From Candidatus Hodarchaeota archaeon (GTDB lineage: Archaea; Asgardarchaeota; Heimdallarchaeia; Hodarchaeales; Hodarchaeaceae), in the NCBI GenBank assembly GCA_016840285.1, contig JAEOSR010000105.1, forward strand, positions 1 to 56,245: a DNA stretch of 56,245 nucleotides, given 5' to 3'. Position 1 is the first letter of the stretch; every line of letters begins with the position of its first letter. Under the pieces are notes generated by a model that worked only from the letters and a program-made list of their open reading frames with translations, had not been told where the DNA came from and made no database searches. The position numbers were made by a program, and so were the translations under genes. Positions 1 through 8,809 of the stretch are shown here, in pieces.

Positions 1-918
1 ATTAGGATATTTTTTTTGGTCAGCAATCGCTCTTAATGCATTAATTGTAGTTTCCGCTCTTTCTCGGGTGTTAGTAAAGATCAAACATTGTCGATTTAAC
101 GTTTGATCAAATAAATACATATTTGAGGGGTACGGTTCAGAAGAAGGTTCCGTTGCAGGGGCAACTAATTCGCCACTCTCACCATATTGCATTATTCCAG
201 CAGGGTTAGGATTAGGATCAATGAAATTCTCAACAGCTAATCTAATTCTTTTGATTAATCCTTGTACTTTTGGAGTATTCACTGGAACATTGGTACCTGA
301 ACTTAACCACTTTTCTGCAGAGCTATAATCGCTCAGAGTTGCTGAAAGCCCTATACGACGGGGATGATAGCCAATGATATTCCCTAAGCGTTCTAATTGA
401 CATAAGATTTGAGTCCCTCTCTCTGCATTCATAAAAACGTGCACTTCGTCTATGATCACAAAACGAAGATCACCAAACATCCTACGCAATTCTTGCTGTC
501 TGTTGATTAGCAAACTTTCCATAGATTCGGGTGTGATTTGGAGAACACCATTGGGATCTTCAATTAGTTTTCTTTTCAGATTTCTAGGAATATCACCATG
601 CCAAGGCCAAGCCGAGACCTCTGCTTCCTTTAACAAATCCTCGATACGGTTAAATTGGTCGTTAATTAAGGCTTTTAAAGGTGAGATGTAAAGTATTCCA
701 ATGCTTGCAGGCGGATCTTCATGAATCAGTGTTAAAGCAGGTAGAAAAGCCGCTTCTGTCTTTCCACTTGCGGTACCAGTAGCTAATAGTACGTGGCTTT
801 TTGTATTAAATATTGTTTGAGCAGCAGCTACTTGAATTTCACGTAATTCCTCCCATCCATGCGAATAGATCCATTCTTGAATGAATGCTGGAAATCGGTT
901 GAAAATATCATCACTCAT
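1..918 (-). CDS. Lhr/BrxHI-like DEAD/DEAH helicase, N-terminal part (truncated by window edge)
   Basis: The first 306 codons of a superfamily 2 helicase are present; the rest lies beyond base 1. The start ATG (916-918) overlaps the stop of the upstream ATPase gene in an ATGA arrangement, so the two are almost certainly co-translated. Visible motifs are a Q-like segment (LREIQ), Walker A (ATGTASGKTEA), a motif Ia region (ISPLKALINDQ), the motif II box DEVH followed by a segment ending in RGTQ, and motif III (SAT). The DEVH box followed by RGTQ is typical of Lhr-like helicases, including BrxHI of BREX type 2. It probably unwinds or translocates nucleic acid. The RecA2 half and any C-terminal domain are not visible, so subfamily assignment is provisional. 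Confidence 0.85.
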   Translation of the reverse strand, partial: MSDDIFNRFPAFIQEWIYSHGWEELREIQVAAAQTIFNTKSHVLLATGTASGKTEAAFLPALTLIHEDPPASIGILYISPLKALINDQFNRIEDLLKEAEVSAWPWHGDIPRNLKRKLIEDPNGVLQITPESMESLLINRQQELRRMFGDLRFVIIDEVHVFMNAERGTQILCQLERLGNIIGYHPRRIGLSATLSDYSSAEKWLSSGTNVPVNTPKVQGLIKRIRLAVENFIDPNPNPAGIMQYGESGELVAPATEPSSEPYPSNMYLFDQTLNRQCLIFTNTRERAETTINALRAIADQKKYPN

Positions 919-2243
919 AAGGTAAATTCCTCATATTCCGTTCCTTTCACAGATTCATCTATTTGATTGGGAGCCTGTGGTTTGAAGTCCTCTCCCTGAA
1001 TTAAACCTAAGAAGGATTGTTCAGGATTTTTCCGTAGGACATTCAATAATATAATGAACTCTCGAACAAACTCACGTGGAGTAAGGAGTTTATCAGCTCC
1101 AATGCGACTGACTATTATTTTAATGAATTCTTGAAGCTCATCATTAGTTAAGAAAGCTTCATATTTATAGTGGAGGGCATGAACATTCATAACACGAGTC
1201 AATAACACAAAAATTTCTTCTAAGGATAACCGTTCAAGCTTGATAACAGGACCTGATATATCACGTAAACCATTTTTAGCAAACCGACTTTCTACAAGTC
1301 TTGAGTGAAGTGCTTCATAGGAATATAATCCTCTTCTTCTATCTTCTAAGAATTGTGGTGTGCCTCCTACAAAAATTCCTAGATATTCAGCCTTTCCTTG
1401 CATAGTATCATTATACATTGTTAATAATTTTTCGTAGTTGTTGGTGCGAGACTGAGTATGGGTAATCTTGTACAAGTTGACAGCTTCATCGAAAAAAATC
1501 AATAGTCCTTTATATCCGATTTCTGTAACAAATCTTGCCAGTAATTTGATATAATCATACCAGGAATCATCATCAACAATGACACTAACACCTATGGCAT
1601 TTCGTGCCTCTGTTTTTGTGGTATATTCCCCTCTTAACCATCTAAGAGCTTTTTCTTTTGTTTCTTCCTCTCCTAGTTTATGACCTCGCCAGTATGTTGA
1701 GATTACTGTAGCAAAATCAAAGCCATGGACTAAGTCCTTTATGTTATTTACTGCAATAATTATCTCTGTTTCCACCTGATCAACAAAAGCAGGGTCTTGA
1801 GGTTTGAATCCTTTTTCAGTGATCACCATGGATTGAATCTTGGATATCCATTTCTCCAAAATAGCTGTTAATGCTCCCCCACTAGGACGTGTCTTTGTGG
1901 ACATATTTGTAATGAGTTCACGGTACGTAGCAACGCCTTTATTTCCTCCCCCAATGAAACGTCGGGCTGGGGATAAATCCACATCAGCAACAACGAAATC
2001 ACGATCCATTGCATAGTTTCTCAAAAGTTGAATTAAGAAACTCTTACCAGATCCATATCGACCAATAAAAAACCGAAAAGCTGCGCTTCCCACCTCAATA
2101 TTTTCCAAGTCTTCCAATAATGATTCTATTTCCTCTTTCCGACCTACTGCGATATGTTCTAAACCTATACGGGGTACTACACCAGCACTCAAGGATTTTA
2201 GTATTGTCGCTGAAACACGTTGAGGTATTCTTTTCTTTGACAT
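915..2243 (-). CDS. BrxD/DUF2791-type P-loop ATPase
   Basis: A 442-residue ATP-binding protein. It has Walker A (GRYGSGKS, residues 61-68), Walker B (LLIFFDEAVNLY) and a following segment (VGGTPQFLEDRRRG, then SRL) that resembles the sensor/arginine-finger region of BrxC/BrxD-type ATPases (DUF2791). The family occurs in BREX and in smaller operons with a helicase. Here it lies 52 bp after the TerB-type gene and overlaps the helicase start by 4 bp, so ATPase and helicase are probable partners. A likely role is a nucleotide-driven switch or loader for the helicase; this is inferred. No PglX methylase or PglZ phosphatase gene is present in the window. Confidence 0.82.
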   Translation of the reverse strand: MSKKRIPQRVSATILKSLSAGVVPRIGLEHIAVGRKEEIESLLEDLENIEVGSAAFRFFIGRYGSGKSFLIQLLRNYAMDRDFVVADVDLSPARRFIGGGNKGVATYRELITNMSTKTRPSGGALTAILEKWISKIQSMVITEKGFKPQDPAFVDQVETEIIIAVNNIKDLVHGFDFATVISTYWRGHKLGEEETKEKALRWLRGEYTTKTEARNAIGVSVIVDDDSWYDYIKLLARFVTEIGYKGLLIFFDEAVNLYKITHTQSRTNNYEKLLTMYNDTMQGKAEYLGIFVGGTPQFLEDRRRGLYSYEALHSRLVESRFAKNGLRDISGPVIKLERLSLEEIFVLLTRVMNVHALHYKYEAFLTNDELQEFIKIIVSRIGADKLLTPREFVREFIILLNVLRKNPEQSFLGLIQGEDFKPQAPNQIDESVKGTEYEEFTL

Positions 2244-2295
2244 TGTAACTTTGCGTCCTTCTAACTAATTATAAGATAGGATCTCATTTATTCAA

Positions 2296-5200
2296 TTATA
2301 TCATGATAATTGACTTAATTCTGTCTAGATACTCATCAATAACGTTGAGTAGTTCACTATCGATTATTATATCGTCTATGATCTCGATTGCGATTTCGTT
2401 AATTGACTCTATTATCGCCTCTGGTAAAGAAGCACCTTGTTCAGCAATCTGGTCTAACTGCTCTTTAGGGTTTTTACTGGTAATTAATATATTTAATATC
2501 TTTAATTGAAGATCATTCAATTTTGTTCTGAATAATTTCCACTCATCAGATTCACTTACCTCTACTTCCTGAACGGATTCTTGAGTAGCCGTTACTTCAA
2601 TTTCTTCTTGAACCTCTTCTAATTTGGGAGTGGATTCTTCCTGTTCATCCTCAAATGTGTCTGAAGTTGTTAATAGTGTTTGAATTTCATCAGATTCTTC
2701 AGTTAATGTTTTTATTTTAGTTTGATCTACACCTAGATCGCCACTTTGAACCTGTAATGCTATTTTGGAATATTTAGGGATAATGTTTGTGGCATTAAGG
2801 TTGTCAATGAAATAATAATCAATTATAGCTTCAACTTCAGGATCGGGAATTACAGCCTTTAAACGGTTTTTAGTAGTATCTAACTCGATATCACGGAAAT
2901 GATTATGGATAAATTTCATAGTATTATCCAAAAAATTCAAGAATTGCCGTGAGTAGCTTTTTACCTCCAATATATCGATCTCACCAAAATATCGGGCTAG
3001 GACAAAGGGGATCCTCCTCTTTTTGGTTGGACTATAGAATTCAAACAAAGATTTGTTGTACTTTTGCAAATAATAGGTATTTACTTCATTCAGGATTATA
3101 CTAACGTGTTGATCCATTGTGGTTCGAACAGAGGTATCTAATCGGGTATAGGGGAGAAAATTCAGATATCCCACGAGTTCATAAATCATTTTGATTGGAA
3201 TTTTGTTAAAAGCTTCATGATGATACTGAGAGAGCAGAAGTTCAGTCAATTCATATCGGAGATCTCTCTGTTCTCTCCTGTCTAATCTATTCAAGATATT
3301 ATGGTAGAGATCTACGATAATATCAACTGAAAGTTCTTTTAGAATGGCATATTCCACGATCCATTCAGGGAAATATTCATCCAAATCAGGATTATCAATA
3401 CGGTAATATTCCCAGATAGCTAACAGTCGTTTATAACCCTCTTGATGATCTTGGATTCCTATATCATTGATAATTTCATAAATATATAAAATAATGTACC
3501 CAATTTGAGCAGAGAGAAAGTTTCCATTCCTAATCTGGTTACGCCAATAAAAATACCATTTTAACTGAGCTTGTGTCATATCTTGGTAATTTGGTTGAAA
3601 TTGGTAAAGAGGAACAGGTTTTGCGTCATCTTCGACTCTATTGATATATTTAAGCGCTGCTTCAATGAAGGATAATTCTGTTTCACGTTCTGTTAAACTC
3701 AACTCACTGATGAATTTGGTAAATATCGTCTCAATTATTTTCTCAATTTCTCTTTCTAATATACTGATATGAGGAAGAGCTGGAAAGCGATAGTACTTAC
3801 GAAGTTTGCTTTCTGTTGTGTTTGCAACCTCTGAGATGAAAACAAGAAGAGGTAGCGATTTAGTGTAGGGTAAAACTTCAATAGTCTTAGTAAGATAACT
3901 TTCATCCTTGAGTGCACGCTCAAAAACGAATCGTACAACTTTATCAGGTTTGTATTTCTCTAACAAGCTTGTGTTTTCATTCTCATGATAATATCTGTCA
4001 ATTGCATCTAATACTTCAGGGATTATCTCATTCATGACATTAGGTTTCGCTGAATAAAATGAACTACTTTTGATGCCGTTATTTGCTAGAAGATTGATCC
4101 AATCCATTGGCATTTCTTTAAATGAACGGGGAGGAAATAAGGTCAATATTGAATCAAGACATTCCAGAGTATATTTAGAATTGAACTTGATTAATTCCTT
4201 GCTTATAGTTCTTTGGTCGTATGGACAATCATGAATAAGAACATAGTCTGTTATCCAATCAATTAAGTAACGATCTAATTTAGGATGTTCTCTTCGATAA
4301 TGAATCCAAAGATCTCGTAGTATGCGATAACCTTTTTTATCTTCATAATCAAGGGCTTGATAGATGTAAAGAAAAATATATGATAAATCGGTTGGATAAT
4401 AATGTCCATTTTCGATTTCTGACACCCAATAATCGTACCATTCTTTTTGTTCCTCATTCATTGTGTCTAAGGTTGGCCAGTACTGATCAAATTGTACGAA
4501 TTTGGGAGTTCTAAGAAATTCCTTTACTGGAGCCGTTTCAAAATCAAGAGGGTGTTCTTTTGTTTCTTTATCGTTATGATCGCTCTTTAACTCTTCGATT
4601 TTCTCTCTAATTCGGGATGCTTTTTTAAAATCCAGAGAATGAGCAGCAAACTTCATCTTAGACTCGAGTTCAGTAATAGTTTCCTGAATTTCACTACTTA
4701 TAGGGATGGTTTCACTGTCCTCAATGGAAACGGGTTTTTCATCGTTTATGTTAACCTTAGGTGTCGCTTCAGGTTCTATAATAGATATTTTGACTTGTTT
4801 CTCAGGGGTAAACCCAATTTCAAACTCTGCAAATACAGGTTGTATTCGGTTCGTTTCCCTTTTTGGTTGTAATACCACTTCATATTTCTTTAATTCTGTT
4901 TGAATTATTTCTTTGATATGAGAATTAAGTGGTCTTGGATTTACTTCCACCTTCCCTCGGTATTTCACAATTAAACTTAACTTCTTTTCAGTGTATTTTA
5001 GTATATCAATAAGAAAATCCACTAATTGTTCATTGGAAGCAAGCCAATTAATATATCTGTGTTTAATATCATTGATATTGTCAGTTCCTTTTGGAATAGT
5101 AAAAATTGTCTGTGATGCAAACATATTAAGAAGATCTTTCTTCTCAATCTGTAAGAAGTGATAGTTGACGTTCTTCAGGATTTTAGGAATAATTTTTTCC

Positions 5201-5769
5201 AAAAGCTTGCTATTACCTTTTTGACAAAACTTACTTCCTTGGATTGAATTATAGACTAAGTAATTTATTAGTTTAAGGGGGAACGTGTAAAATAGACATT
5301 CCATATACTGGTTTAGAAAAATGATCATTGATTCTGGATCAGGAAATTTCCCTACCTTTCCTATGAGAGAATCTTCTGGTATTAGAATTCTCTTTCGTCT
5401 TTCGGAATAGAATCCAAGAACAGTTGCTACTATCCAATAATCAATCTCTTTGGGAGATCTTTGGAGGATTGATTTGAGGTCCTCTTGAGTAACATTAGTA
5501 GCTATTATTTTTTCAAATGAGGTCATTTCTTCAATTTGAACAAACATCTCATCTGGAGATCCTTTTTGAGAGAAACCATCATTTTTAATATGAAATGAAA
5601 GATAATCTCCTATTATAGGTGCATAACTCCCTTGACAAGCTATAATAACTGTCTTTGTCTCCACAGGAAAAATTTCTGCAAATCTTTTCGGTATAGCTAG
5701 TGGAAATTCTCCTATTTTGTGTTCGTCATCCTTAGCTTTGATTGTAACAATTGTAATAGCTGTTGACAT
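2296..5769 (-). CDS. Giant TerB_N/TerB_C-type protein with UVR motif
   Basis: About 1157 residues from the ATG at 5767-5769; an in-frame TTG at 5790 could add seven residues. No signal peptide or TM segment. Order of parts: an unassigned N-terminal region (1-330); a UVR-like helical hairpin around 360-392 (ends in SRIREKIEELK), as in UvrB/UvrC; a first TerB_N-like repeat around 423-516 (WYDYWVSEIENGHYYPTDL, then YIFLYIYQ); a second around 720-810 (WYFYWRNQIRNGNF, then YIILYIYEIIN); an acidic linker; and a TerB_C-like tail around 1070-1157 (LPEAIIESINEIAIEIIDD). TerB_N/TerB_C proteins are known beside helicases and P-loop ATPases, as here. The role is probably a scaffold or sensor for the downstream ATPase and helicase. 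The domain calls come from motif reading by eye. Confidence 0.72.
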   Translation of the reverse strand: MSTAITIVTIKAKDDEHKIGEFPLAIPKRFAEIFPVETKTVIIACQGSYAPIIGDYLSFHIKNDGFSQKGSPDEMFVQIEEMTSFEKIIATNVTQEDLKSILQRSPKEIDYWIVATVLGFYSERRKRILIPEDSLIGKVGKFPDPESMIIFLNQYMECLFYTFPLKLINYLVYNSIQGSKFCQKGNSKLLEKIIPKILKNVNYHFLQIEKKDLLNMFASQTIFTIPKGTDNINDIKHRYINWLASNEQLVDFLIDILKYTEKKLSLIVKYRGKVEVNPRPLNSHIKEIIQTELKKYEVVLQPKRETNRIQPVFAEFEIGFTPEKQVKISIIEPEATPKVNINDEKPVSIEDSETIPISSEIQETITELESKMKFAAHSLDFKKASRIREKIEELKSDHNDKETKEHPLDFETAPVKEFLRTPKFVQFDQYWPTLDTMNEEQKEWYDYWVSEIENGHYYPTDLSYIFLYIYQALDYEDKKGYRILRDLWIHYRREHPKLDRYLIDWITDYVLIHDCPYDQRTISKELIKFNSKYTLECLDSILTLFPPRSFKEMPMDWINLLANNGIKSSSFYSAKPNVMNEIIPEVLDAIDRYYHENENTSLLEKYKPDKVVRFVFERALKDESYLTKTIEVLPYTKSLPLLVFISEVANTTESKLRKYYRFPALPHISILEREIEKIIETIFTKFISELSLTERETELSFIEAALKYINRVEDDAKPVPLYQFQPNYQDMTQAQLKWYFYWRNQIRNGNFLSAQIGYIILYIYEIINDIGIQDHQEGYKRLLAIWEYYRIDNPDLDEYFPEWIVEYAILKELSVDIIVDLYHNILNRLDRREQRDLRYELTELLLSQYHHEAFNKIPIKMIYELVGYLNFLPYTRLDTSVRTTMDQHVSIILNEVNTYYLQKYNKSLFEFYSPTKKRRIPFVLARYFGEIDILEVKSYSRQFLNFLDNTMKFIHNHFRDIELDTTKNRLKAVIPDPEVEAIIDYYFIDNLNATNIIPKYSKIALQVQSGDLGVDQTKIKTLTEESDEIQTLLTTSDTFEDEQEESTPKLEEVQEEIEVTATQESVQEVEVSESDEWKLFRTKLNDLQLKILNILITSKNPKEQLDQIAEQGASLPEAIIESINEIAIEIIDDIIIDSELLNVIDEYLDRIKSIIMI

Positions 5770-6049
5770 CAAAAGATGCCTTCCATACAACTCATTCGAT
5801 TCTTCTTATTCTCTCAACTCTTGGATATATGTTGTTAAGAGTCAGAGAGAGGATACTATTCCATAAGATGATAAGAGAGTTGAGTGTTTATAATATTATT
5901 ACACACCTTCTTAAATATCAGAATGATCCCAAACAGTATCTAGAGTGTGAAAACATTTAATAATTGATATTGATGATTAAAATTTGAATGAGAAGTTATT
6001 TAAAAAGGTTAATAACACGTCCATAAGATGAAATAACTATATATTAAGC
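5770..6049. other. Spacer between LRR-TerB_C gene and TerB gene, with candidate TATA element
   Basis: AT-rich spacer of 280 bp. On the minus strand an A/T-box resembling an archaeal promoter (CCTTTTTAAATAA, 5996-6008) lies about 230 bp ahead of the TerB-type start, which suggests separate transcription with a long leader. A short plus-strand open frame here has no coding signature. Confidence 0.35.
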
Positions 6050-7648
6050 TTACTCTAGTTTTATTTTTGTAAATAAAATTTCACGCAATTTCTCTTTATA
6101 ATCATCTTCTGTGATCTGACAGGTCTCTTGATCTAAAATAAGGTCACCAATGAACTCTAACGCTATTTCATTAATCGCCTCAAGAAGGGTTTCTGGAAGT
6201 CTGTTTTGACTATTAGCGTATTTTTCAAGTGTAATTTTAGGCTTTGAAGACTTTAAAAGGATTTTCAAAGCATTTGAAGATGTTTTATCAAGTGTAGTAA
6301 TGAAAGACTCCCATTGATCTCCCTCAGTTTTTTGTACAACTTTTTGGGGTCGGGGGGCAATATGAGGAGTCTTTTCTTCTTTTTCGTCCGATGTTAATAA
6401 TGAAGTGACAGCTAGCGATTCCTCTGTAAGTCTGCTGACATCTTGAAGATTGATACTCATTATCCGTGCGTAATTTTCTAATTCTCTTTTGATAATTCGA
6501 CGCAAAGGATAATCCTGAAGCCAAGAGAAATAAAGATACAAGGATCTTAGTGCAAAAGCTGTAATATCTGCTTTGGTGATATAATCCTTAACATCATCAA
6601 CCTTTGCTTTGACGATTCTGGAGAAACCTTTCTCATTTTCAAGAAATCTCTGAAATTGTTTAATCTCTACTAGGTGTTCTATTGAGAAGCAATTATCTTC
6701 GAGGTATTTCAGATATTTTTTAATCCCAATATAATCTGGTTGTTGTAGCTGTCGTTTATGAGCCGATTTGTCAACTTTACAACCTTCGAGAGAATCCAAC
6801 CAGTTAGGATACGACTCAAACAGGTTACCTGAGAGCCTTAAATCACGAAGGCTTGGTAACTGCTTGATTGACTTAGGCAATGAAGAAAGAAGATTATATT
6901 GCAGGTTTAAAAACCATAAATTTTGAAGATGTCCACTTGGAATTTCTGGGATCTCTGTTAATTGATTGTTATTTAACCAAAGCTTCCTTAATTGTTTGAT
7001 CTCATACACTCGAGGAGGTACTTCTGTAAAGAGATTGTTATTTATACGTAACTCTTTAACGTTGAGTTGACCATCTGGTAACACTTTAAGTTTATTTTGC
7101 CACAGTGAGATTACTCGTACATTTTTCCATCCATCTATAGTTTCTGGTAGTGATGGAAGGTTATTGATTGGCAAACCGAAAACATCGAGATGTGTCCAGT
7201 TCCCAATACTTTCAGGAACATAACTAACATTGTTATGTTTGAGGTACAGCTTCCTCATTGGTAGATTACCAATACTATCAGGAAGTTCGGTAATTTTATT
7301 TCCTGCAAGATGTAATCGCCAAACTTTTTCTAGGATCCCAATATCCTTAGGGATTGATTCAATCCTATTTTCCCAAGCTTCTAAGATTTCCAAGTTCCTA
7401 AGTGTCAAAATAGAATCTGGTATTTCAGTCAGATAATTTCCTCCCATATAAAGATTTTTTAGTTCTCCTAAATTTTCTATGCTTTCTGGGATGAAATTAA
7501 GTTTTAAATTAGAAATGGATAGTTGTATAATGTGGTTGTTCTGTTCTAAATACCCATTTCTTCCATATCCCACCTTATCGATTTTTTGTAGGGTTTGTCT
7601 CGAAATTTCATTCACTTCTGAGATTAATTTCTTCTCTTTGGGATCCAT
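6050..7648 (-). CDS. Leucine-rich-repeat protein with TerB_C-like C-terminal domain
   Basis: A 532-residue protein, probably cytosolic because no signal or TM is visible. Residues about 40-300 are roughly eleven LRR units of about 23 residues with the pattern LPxSIxxLxxLxxLxLxxN. A helical region follows (about 300-440). The tail (about 445-532) matches the end of the giant TerB protein: both carry LTEES, then an LLT motif, an acidic linker, and LPETLLEAINEIALEFIGD here versus LPEAIIESINEIAIEIIDD there. LRRs normally bind proteins or ligands, so this could be the recognition component of the cluster, docking through the shared tail. It lies upstream on the same strand, 280 bp away, so it may have its own promoter. 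Function is inferred. Confidence 0.75.
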   Translation of the reverse strand: MDPKEKKLISEVNEISRQTLQKIDKVGYGRNGYLEQNNHIIQLSISNLKLNFIPESIENLGELKNLYMGGNYLTEIPDSILTLRNLEILEAWENRIESIPKDIGILEKVWRLHLAGNKITELPDSIGNLPMRKLYLKHNNVSYVPESIGNWTHLDVFGLPINNLPSLPETIDGWKNVRVISLWQNKLKVLPDGQLNVKELRINNNLFTEVPPRVYEIKQLRKLWLNNNQLTEIPEIPSGHLQNLWFLNLQYNLLSSLPKSIKQLPSLRDLRLSGNLFESYPNWLDSLEGCKVDKSAHKRQLQQPDYIGIKKYLKYLEDNCFSIEHLVEIKQFQRFLENEKGFSRIVKAKVDDVKDYITKADITAFALRSLYLYFSWLQDYPLRRIIKRELENYARIMSINLQDVSRLTEESLAVTSLLTSDEKEEKTPHIAPRPQKVVQKTEGDQWESFITTLDKTSSNALKILLKSSKPKITLEKYANSQNRLPETLLEAINEIALEFIGDLILDQETCQITEDDYKEKLREILFTKIKLE

Positions 7649-7816
7649 AAGTCATCCCTAAAATGGTTTCAACATTTGTAGAACTTGCCTGTTTCCATCT
7701 AACCGAATGAATGATAATTAAACACTTTTCTATTTTGATTAAAGGCATTTAAAAAATGGTTTTTTTATTCCTCTCCATTCAACAATATCTTAACGAAAAC
7801 AAGTAGTTCGATGAAA

Positions 7817-8566
7817 CTAGAAGTTTGTCATCGACCAATAGTTAAAAACAATAGTCAATAACCTGGGGGTATAATTGAACAAGTCATTGATAATACCCTT
7901 GATTATTATAGCTGTGAGAATGAACCCTAGAATAATTGAAATAAAATAGGCTATTATTATACTAATGCTTACTTTCCACCAAGTTAATTCTGATACTGTT
8001 ATGATTCCCAAAGAAATGACCATTAATTGGAGTATTAATGAAATAAAGATTAATATGTGCCATGGGATTGGAGTTCCAACTGTATTCAAACGAATTGGTT
8101 CAATCAAGATCAATAAAATTATTTCAAATGCAAAAGATAAACCAATAATCCTGAAACAGTTTATTGGCATGGTTTTCCCTCCTAGTTTATTAATAAAAAA
8201 TGTTAATATGTATGTAAATAGAATTGCAATTATATAGAACATTAAGAAGCTAGAAATAATCAAACTAATAGTTGTCTCAATGTGTAACTGTTCAGCGTAT
8301 AAGTATGTATATAGATCTCTAAAAATGGGCTCAAAAATAGAGAATGTAGATATTGCTCCATGTATCATTAACTCATCATGTATATTTTCAGAGTAGGAAA
8401 GTGCATAAATAAGTCCAAATATAGTCTCAAAAATAGCTAGGATCGTAATTACTATTATTGCCTGTATTTTAGAACGATCATTTAACGATATTTCACGCAA
8501 ACCTTGTTTATCGAATGTTAGAATGCTTTTAAGATTTCTTAGGAAAATCATTTCTAATTCATCCAT
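7817..8566 (-). CDS. Yip1-like multi-pass membrane protein, copy 1
   Basis: A 249-residue protein with a short cytosolic N-terminus (LKSILTFDKQGLREISL) and about five hydrophobic segments. The layout resembles the Yip1/YIF1 domain superfamily: an N-terminal amphipathic stretch, then TM bundles. The role of prokaryotic members is unknown. It is a close paralogue of the gene at 10121-10828; the two share most residues and obvious nucleotide identity. An internal Met five codons in is an alternative start that lines up better with the paralogue. The Yip1 assignment rests on topology and general resemblance. Confidence 0.6.
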   Translation of the reverse strand: MDELEMIFLRNLKSILTFDKQGLREISLNDRSKIQAIIVITILAIFETIFGLIYALSYSENIHDELMIHGAISTFSIFEPIFRDLYTYLYAEQLHIETTISLIISSFLMFYIIAILFTYILTFFINKLGGKTMPINCFRIIGLSFAFEIILLILIEPIRLNTVGTPIPWHILIFISLILQLMVISLGIITVSELTWWKVSISIIIAYFISIILGFILTAIIIKGIINDLFNYTPRLLTIVFNYWSMTNF

Positions 8567-8679
8567 TCAAAGTTCTCATGTACTATCGAATTATAGAATT
8601 CTTTAAAAATTGACATTTCGGAATGGAATGTACTTTGTTAGTTTGTTAAATGAATATATTCTCAATTAGGGAAAATTCA

Positions 8680-8758
8680 ATGAGTGTCTCATTGGAATAT
8701 CGTTCTGACGAATAAGCGGTATCCGAGAAAACTCCTCTTTTTTTTAGTATAACGATGG
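8680..8758 (+). pseudogene. Truncated copy of the 5' end of the MFS gene at 10953
   Basis: The ATG at 8680-8682 opens MSVSLEYRSDE and then a stop (8713-8715). The intact MFS gene begins MSVSLEYLSDKQ at 10953. Similarity continues past the stop in degraded form (a shared AGTATA segment) and extends upstream into the leader (GGGAAAA...TTCAATGAG). This is a fragment carried along when the neighbouring Yip1-like gene was duplicated. It is not expected to be functional. Confidence 0.7.
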
Positions 8759-8809
8759 GCGAGGATATAAGTACCATAACTTGTTAGTAACTTTCTGACT
8801 AGATTAATA

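Noticed and set aside
452..691. 79-codon plus-strand frame
   Set aside because: It is the antisense shadow of the helicase gene and has no coding signature.
5763..5960. 65-codon plus-strand frame between the LRR and TerB genes
   Set aside because: No RBS, no recognisable composition and partly antisense to the TerB start; likely chance.
1..7648. Complete BREX locus
   Set aside because: Only BrxD- and BrxHI-like genes are present; no PglX, PglZ, BrxC or PglW-like gene is visible in the window.
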